Shown here one piece after another: positions 23,854-28,460 of a DNA stretch of 28,460 nucleotides. The stretch spans positions 1-28,460 of the forward strand of contig CAYMQB010000039.1 of the NCBI GenBank assembly GCA_964392665.1, given 5' to 3'. Position 1 is the stretch's first letter. The number at the start of each line of letters is the position of its first letter. The notes beneath the pieces were generated by a model. The model worked only from the letters and a program-made list of their open reading frames with translations, was not told the origin of the DNA and searched no databases. The DNA is from CAYMQB01 sp964392665 (GTDB lineage Bacteria; Hydrothermota; E44-bin80). Position numbers and translations under genes: made by a program.

Positions 23854-24594
23854 ATGAAACGAATGAGCTGGCAAATTGTCTTAGGCTTGTTGCTGGTTGT
23901 TTTATCCATAATTGTCTATCTCATTCATTATATAATCTTTAGAGATATTCACCACATCCTGATTTATTTGATAGGAGATATTGCTTTTGTCTTTATCGAG
24001 GTTTTGCTGGTTACCCTAATAATACACCACTTGCTTAGTGAAAAGGAAAAACGGGCTCGGCTGGAAAAGTTGAATATGGTCATAGGGACTTTTTTTAGCG
24101 AAGTTGGGACAGGGTTATTAACTAGCTTTTCTGATTTTGACCCCAAATTGGATAAAATTAGAAAGGAACTTATTGTGACCAACAATTGGACCGAACAAGA
24201 ATTTTTTAGTGTCAGCAAAATCCTTAAGAATTACGATTATGGAATTGAAATTCAAAAGGTGGATTTAGAACATTTAGGCAATTTCCTTATGGATAAAAGA
24301 GATTTTCTACTGCGCTTATTGGAAAATCCTAGTCTGTTGGAACACGAATCCTTTACAGGACTCCTAAGGGCAGTTTTTCATTTGATGGATGAGTTGACAC
24401 ACCGGGATGATATGAGACAGTTACCGAGTAGCGATAGGGAGCACCTCTCTGGTGATATAAAAAGAGTATATGTCTTGTTGGTCCATCAATGGCTGACTTA
24501 TATGATATATTTGAAAAATAATTATCCCTACCTCTTTTCTCTTGCTATGAGGACTAATCCATTTGATAGAGAAGCGTCACCAGTAGTGAAATGA
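23854..24594 (+). CDS. Two-helix membrane protein with cytoplasmic helical domain, unknown function
   Basis: 246 residues. Two transmembrane helices close to the N-terminus (about 7-29 and 37-60, with RDIHHILIYLIGDIAF at the hairpin) are followed by a charged exit segment (SEKEKRARLEK) and a 180-residue soluble helical domain ending in SPVVK. I recall similar proteins as widespread hypotheticals in bacteria and archaea, conserved around the membrane hairpin (FRDxHHI, GDIAFV, LLVTLIIHHLLSEKEK). No enzyme motif is seen. GAAGGAG lies nine bases before the ATG. It lies between the attC-like hairpin and repeat copy D and has no obvious promoter of its own. Confidence 0.75.
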   Translation: MKRMSWQIVLGLLLVVLSIIVYLIHYIIFRDIHHILIYLIGDIAFVFIEVLLVTLIIHHLLSEKEKRARLEKLNMVIGTFFSEVGTGLLTSFSDFDPKLDKIRKELIVTNNWTEQEFFSVSKILKNYDYGIEIQKVDLEHLGNFLMDKRDFLLRLLENPSLLEHESFTGLLRAVFHLMDELTHRDDMRQLPSSDREHLSGDIKRVYVLLVHQWLTYMIYLKNNYPYLFSLAMRTNPFDREASPVVK

Positions 24595-24618
24595 CCAGAA
24601 GCTTTTGAAATGGGAAAT

Positions 24619-24642
24619 GTTGACAGGGGTATACCTGTAAAC
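24619..24642. terminator. Stem-loop after the two-helix membrane protein gene
   Basis: GTT-g-ACAGG, loop GGTATA, CCTGT-a-AAC: a five-base core stem with a three-base outer stem across one mismatch, 25 bases past the stop codon. No T-tract follows, so intrinsic termination is uncertain. Confidence 0.35.
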
Positions 24643-24664
24643 ATCTGGTTTCGGGGGAGAAAAG

Positions 24665-24736
24665 GGAGTCAAGCTATTTTTGACATATTCACTTTATTAT
24701 TATTGAGTTCGGGGACTTGAAAGAAAATTTTGGGTT
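24665..24736 (+). repeat. Dispersed repeat, partial and decayed copy D
   Basis: From TTGACAT.TTCACTT (24680) to ACTTGAAAGAAAA, the distance between the two blocks is exactly the same as in copy C (29 bases). At the place of the TATAAT of C, copy D has TTGAGT (24703-24708), so the -10 box is lost. Little of the upstream half is recognisable. Confidence 0.55.
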
Positions 24737-24746
24737 GCACAAAAAT

Positions 24747-24890
24747 ATGGAAACATTGGATTTGCAGATATTGAGACATAACGGTTTAGTATTATATCTT
24801 GGTCTCACGTCGGGAGACCTTGCGGTATATCAAGAAAGATGTAAGAGAATAAGAATGGCATTTGGGAGAGAATCTGAAGATGGAAGTTAA
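24747..24890 (+). pseudogene. Short frame resembling a detached N-terminus of the TPR gene
   Basis: A 47-codon frame (METLDLQILRHNGLVLYLG... to RESEDGS) runs in a different phase into the start of the TPR gene and overlaps it. Its end, GDLAVYQERCKRIRMAFG, reads like the helix that would precede LLARALKGRAE in the next frame. A frameshift near 24850-24890 would join them. It is too short to be sure; a real upstream peptide or chance are alternatives. Confidence 0.35.
24801..24819. other. Perfect six-base stem-loop before the TPR gene
   Basis: GGTCTC, loop ACGTCGG, GAGACC. It lies about 60 bases before the TPR start and inside the short 24747 frame. It could be part of a leader, but no riboswitch class was recognised. 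Confidence 0.3.
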
Positions 24891-26325
24891 AATAGGTCAT
24901 ATGAGAGATAAGTTGCTCGCAAGGGCATTAAAGGGGAGAGCAGAGGTTAACAATGTCATAGGTGATTACCGAGGTAGTTTGCGGGATTACAAGCTGTTGA
25001 GAAGTAATTTTCGAGAGCCCAGGGATTATCTTACCTATATGATGGGTATTTACTGTATTTATGAAAGAACAGGGAAATTTAAAGAAGCGCTTGAGATTAC
25101 AAGGAAGGCATTGTCTTATGCAAATAGACATCATTTCAGTTTTATTAAGCTTAAACTCACAATTCAAACGATTAACATTCACATCCGTAGAGGGAACTAC
25201 AAGAAAGCATTACAGGTTTCGAATTCAGTCATTGATAAATTCAAGAGGAGTGAAGTAAAGGATACGGAAAAAGAGAAATACCTGATAGAGAAGTCCAATT
25301 TCTTGATTAATGTTGGGAGTGTTTACTTGTATACAGGAAATTATGAGAAAGCACTCGCCTTTTATAGAGAAGCAAGGGGAATTCTGGCTGGAGTTCGTAA
25401 CAATATTGGACTTGCAACGGTTCTTAATAATATGGCACTTGTGTATTGGAAAAAGGGCAAATACAATGAGGCATTGAAGTGTAATTTCAAAGCACTCAAT
25501 CTGAGGAAGAAAACAGGACATATGTACGGTATTTCATCCAGTTTAAATAACCTTGGTTTAATATACGATGAGAGGGGGGATTATAAAAGCGCTTTTGTCT
25601 ATTACAAAAAGGGTTACGAGATTTTCGTTTCATTGGGCGACCTTCTTGGGGAAACAATCGCACTCATAAATATTGGAAGTATTTACTCGGATGTGGAAGG
25701 TGATTTAGAGAAGGCTGAAAGGGTTTACAGGAAGTGCTTGGATATTCAGAGGAGGGTAGGAGATAAAACCGGTATGATAGAGAGCTTGCTTATGCTTGCA
25801 AGCATATATAGAAGACAGAAAAAGTTCAATGCATTCTTCGGTTCTATGAAAAAGCTGAGAGGGAAGTTTAAAAAGGAAAAAACACCGGAACTTTATTTGA
25901 GTTTCCTTTGTCTTAGGATAAAATTCCTTATTCTGAAAAACAGAATGTCGGAGTTAGATAGAGCGATTACATCGTTGGTGAGAAAGGTTAAAGAAGAAGG
26001 TGGAGGGTTACTCAAAATAGAGGTTATAGCTTCACTCATGGAAATACTGTCAAGATTAAACATTACGGATTACAATTATATATTGCTCCCGGAAATTAAG
26101 AAGGTGGAAAAGCAAATAGAAAAACTTGAGAGTCCGCTGCGCAGGTCAAACATCGTTAGATCACTAGCCTTGTTCTATAGTGCATTGGGTGATTTGAGAA
26201 AAGGGAATAAATATTTTGATGCACTAAAAACTGTTACAAAAGAATATAAAATAAGTGCATTTCGTGAAGATGTAAGTTTTCTCAACAAGAGACTGAAAAA
26301 TCTCGCAGTGATAAGGGATGTGTGA
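24880..26325 (+). CDS. Cytoplasmic TPR protein, probably the C-terminal part of a larger regulator
   Basis: About 481 residues without a signal peptide. At least eight TPR units of the longer, Kinesin-light-chain/LGN type are visible: GSVYLYTGNYEKALAFYREA, MALVYWKKGKYNEALKCNFKAL, LGLIYDERGDYKSAFVYYKKG, IGSIYSDVEGDLEKAERVYRKC and others. A helical tail lies at about 320-481. Such tails usually follow a kinase, AAA or NB-ARC domain in large signalling ATPases, none of which is present here. The start is uncertain: ATG at 24880 has a GGGAG 11 bases upstream, TTG at 24862 is in frame without support, and a stop lies just before at 24850. With the neighbouring frame at 24747 this suggests a 5'-damaged gene. 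Codon use looks intact throughout. Confidence 0.7.
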   Translation: MEVKIGHMRDKLLARALKGRAEVNNVIGDYRGSLRDYKLLRSNFREPRDYLTYMMGIYCIYERTGKFKEALEITRKALSYANRHHFSFIKLKLTIQTINIHIRRGNYKKALQVSNSVIDKFKRSEVKDTEKEKYLIEKSNFLINVGSVYLYTGNYEKALAFYREARGILAGVRNNIGLATVLNNMALVYWKKGKYNEALKCNFKALNLRKKTGHMYGISSSLNNLGLIYDERGDYKSAFVYYKKGYEIFVSLGDLLGETIALINIGSIYSDVEGDLEKAERVYRKCLDIQRRVGDKTGMIESLLMLASIYRRQKKFNAFFGSMKKLRGKFKKEKTPELYLSFLCLRIKFLILKNRMSELDRAITSLVRKVKEEGGGLLKIEVIASLMEILSRLNITDYNYILLPEIKKVEKQIEKLESPLRRSNIVRSLALFYSALGDLRKGNKYFDALKTVTKEYKISAFREDVSFLNKRLKNLAVIRDV

Positions 26326-26389
26326 ATTCATCGATTTCAGTTGTTGCTTGATATCGTTGTTTTGAATCGGTTTCGGTCCAGTAGAAAAT

Positions 26390-26520
26390 TATAAAAATAG
26401 GGAAAGCGACGTTTTTTGTTTTCTCCTGTTTCAGAATAAGGTTTTGTGGATACCGAAAAGCAAAAATTTTTGACATCTTCACTTAAAAATTATATAATTA
26501 AAGAACTTGAAAGAAAAATT
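26390..26520 (+). repeat. Promoter-bearing dispersed repeat, copy C
   Basis: Shares GGGA.AGCGAC, TTTT, CTCCTGTTT, AGCAAAAATT.TTGACAT and the whole spacer plus -10 with copy A, but lacks about 45 bases of the middle (the first inverted repeat). The outer inverted repeat persists in altered form: TTTTGTTTTC (26414-26423) against GAAAAGCAAAA (26455-26465). The remainder of the gap 26326-26643 holds no convincing gene. Confidence 0.72.
26470..26498 (+). promoter_or_regulatory. Perfect sigma-70 promoter in repeat copy C, with no gene in its direction
   Basis: TTGACA (26470-26475), 17 bases, TATAAT (26493-26498), full consensus. Downstream on the same strand there is only a short frame from an ATG at 26593 (MRLKLQILVLPERDNK) that runs into the antisense of the TPR gene ending at 26644. 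Confidence 0.7.
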
Positions 26521-26643
26521 CTGAAATGCTTATAAAAAAACTAAAAAGAAACAGAATTTGAATATATTAAACAAAAGAAATAAACCTTTGAAATGCGATT
26601 GAAATTGCAGATTCTAGTCTTACCCGAAAGAGACAATAAGATT

Positions 26644-28413
26644 CTATTTAATGGGTGGGGCTTCTTCGATTGCTTTTTTCAGTTTACTGGCAAGCTCTTT
26701 GTTAATTTTATTTAGTATAGTATATTCATTGATGGCATCTTCTTTATTTCCCTTCATCAGATATAAGAAACCGAGAGAATAATGAGCAAAATCACAATCT
26801 TCATCTATTATAAGAGCCTTGTTGAATTCTTTGATTGCTTTTTCTATCTGATTCATATTTGCATAAACCATACCAAGATTAGATTGAGCCATCAGATAAT
26901 CTTGTTTCAAGCTTAATGCATGTTTATATTGAGCAATTGCATCGTCCCATTTTTCGAGTTTACTATATACTAAACCAAGGTTAAAATAGGCTTTATAAGG
27001 CTTTGGATCAAGACTAATCGACTTATTTTGCATTTCAATAGATTTTTCATAATTGGCAGTTTCATAATACACCAATCCTAACATCATATATCCGCCAGCG
27101 TAACTTGAATCAATCTCTATCGCCTTATTATAATAATTGACAGAATTCTTGTATTGTTTGGTTACATAATATGTGTATCCTAAACTTGCATATGCATCAA
27201 ATAATTCTGGATTAATTTCAAGTGCTTTCTTGCAATATTCTATTTCTTTTTCGAATTTCCCGAGTATCCCATATGAAACACTCATATTGTAGTAAGCAAC
27301 AGCATCTGTGGAATCACATAATACTGCCTTTTTAAATTTTTTGATAGCTTTCACATGGTCGTTTTTTTTGGCATAAATGAAAGCAAGATAACTAAATGCA
27401 TCAGAATTCAGAGTATCCTTCTTAACGTAAATTTCCAAATATTTTTGGGCACTATCAAAATCGGTTTGTTTATAATATGTAAAACCAATACCAAAATATG
27501 CGGGAGAGTAGTCAGCATCAATTGAAATTGCATTATTATACATTTCCAGTGCATTTTCATACTTGTCTAAATCTAAATAAACACTACCAAGATTGTTATA
27601 TGTTTCCGGGAATGAATCAGGTTTTAACGCAATCGCTTTCAAGTAATACTCTTCAGCTTTCTTATCTTCCCCAGTAATGTTATAAACGGAAGCAAGAGAT
27701 GAATAGAATTGCTCATCAGTCGGTTTGAGTTCCAGCGCCTTCTTAAATAAATTAATGGCTTCTTGGTATCTTCGGCTCAACTTAAGCACATATCCCTTTT
27801 GCCAATATATATCAGCGTTTTCAGGATTTATCGATATCGCTTTATCAAAACATTCTATCGACTTTTCATACATTGCGAATTCTTTATAAAAAGCACCCAA
27901 GGTAAGATAGGCATCAACATAATAAGGAAATATAGTGATTAACTTTTCATATACTTCCACCGCTTTATTATAATCATTTTGTTCATAATAAGTCCATCCA
28001 AGTTGAATATAAGCATCATAATATTCTGGGTCCTTTAAAATTATTTTTTTGAGAGTACTAATTGCGTGATTATATTTGTTTTCTTTAACATACAACAGGG
28101 AAATAGCATACATAGCATCAATACATTCAGAATTTAAGTCAATTGCCTTTTCAAACGACTTCATGGCATCATTGTAATTTAAATTATTGGCTTGTGACAA
28201 ACCAAGACAATAAAAAGCTTCGTAATCACCGTTATTATATTTTAATGCACTTTTATATACCTTAATTGATTCTTGATATTTTTCCATTTCATACAGACAA
28301 TATGCTTTTAACATGAATGCATCATAGTTTAAGGGATTTTGATTGCATATAATTTCGAAATATGGTAATGCTTTTTCATAATCTTCAAACCATATACTAA
28401 CGAGACCTGTCAA
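26644..28413 (-). pseudogene. Large TPR protein, 5'-truncated by a repeat-bearing element
   Basis: 589 codons of almost uninterrupted canonical 34-residue TPRs, about 17 units (for example YYDAYIQLGWTYYEQNDYNK, DIYWQKGYVLKLSRRYQEAI, FAHYSLGFLYLMKGNKEDAI), ending EEAPPIK. The first visible codon is a TTG without ribosome-binding site, one codon after an in-frame TGA, and the sequence begins in the second half of a TPR (SIWFEDYEKALPYFEIICNQNP). The start and any signal peptide are therefore missing: the reading frame is cut where the direct repeats at 28414 begin. The original protein was probably a longer TPR scaffold, perhaps exported. It may still be translated weakly if transcription enters from the element. 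Codon use is more A/T-rich than in the operons. Confidence 0.7.
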
Positions 28414-28457
28414 GGTTCAACTTTATTCCCCACCCCAGGTTCAGTTTTATTCCCCAC
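28414..28457 (-). mobile_element. Two direct repeats resembling the end of an IS21- or Tn7-type element
   Basis: On the minus strand the 20-base unit GTGGGGAATAAARYTGAACC occurs twice with a period of 24 (28457-28438 and 28433-28414). Multiple short direct repeats at an element tip are typical of transposons of the IS21 and Tn7 kind. The last base of the inner unit abuts the broken TPR gene. No transposase is inside the window, so the family is a guess. Confidence 0.5.
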
Positions 28458-28460
28458 TTT

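Noticed and set aside
24621..24649. TTGACA within the hairpin at 24619 as a promoter for the TPR gene
   Set aside because: At 17-base spacing the -10 would be ATCTGG, which is not credible.
24801..24819. GGTCTC/GAGACC stem-loop as a riboswitch
   Set aside because: A single short stem with no conserved riboswitch core; it also lies inside a possible coding remnant.
28414..28457. Direct repeats at the right edge as the start of a CRISPR array
   Set aside because: The repeats are 20 bases with only 4 bases between them, too short for spacers; an element tip explains them better.

Overview
The window is an AT-rich bacterial chromosome segment from a Gram-negative (two-membrane) organism. It carries at least four lipoprotein-type signal peptides, a TonB-dependent receptor with a carboxypeptidase-regulatory-like domain, a predicted outer-membrane barrel and a secreted protein with a type IX secretion (T9SS) sorting-type C-terminus. 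Together these point to the FCB group or a neighbouring uncultured phylum (WOR-3 / Cloacimonetes / Marinimicrobia-like). That placement is an inference from protein style, not from a marker tree. The housekeeping promoters are unusually readable: several have exact TTGACA, 17-bp spacing and good -10 boxes.

Layout. (1) 1-109: 5' end of a leftward exported protein with an excellent promoter. (2) 452-7721, rightward: a tight, mostly overlapping operon of a TPR lipoprotein, pyrK, pyrD, an RlpA-like lipoprotein, pyrF, pyrE, yebC, a HAD phosphatase and a DUF401-type permease. The pyr genes cover dihydroorotate to UMP (class 1B, NAD-linked dihydroorotate dehydrogenase). (3) 7801-13602, leftward: two tandem paralogous beta-propeller surface lipoproteins followed by a TonB-dependent receptor. 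The upstream paralogue still carries a fossil copy of the receptor's ribosome-binding site and start codon, which shows how the tandem duplication arose. (4) 13857-14945, leftward: ychF with its own promoter. (5) 15213-19741, leftward: a four-gene operon of an exported two-repeat protein, a probable outer-membrane protein, a membrane histidine kinase and an NtrC-type sigma-54 response regulator. It is preceded by a textbook sigma-54 promoter and an upstream palindrome, so it is probably autoregulated. (6) 19943-28460: an accessory-looking region of singly transcribed genes: a T9SS-type secreted propeller-like protein, an FMN-binding split-barrel protein, an MsrA-MsrB fusion lipoprotein, a two-helix membrane protein and two TPR proteins, one of them cut at its 5' end. 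Diverged copies of a roughly 150-bp promoter-bearing repeat lie between these genes.

How the parts fit: region 2 couples pyrimidine synthesis to envelope and translation genes. Region 3 looks like a surface capture-and-import pair, by analogy with BtuG/BtuB. Region 5 looks like an envelope-sensing regulatory unit built around an undescribed pair of exported proteins. Region 6 shows repeat spread, a frameshifted gene start, a possible attC-like hairpin and an insertion-sequence-like end at the right edge. No tRNA, rRNA or CRISPR array was seen.
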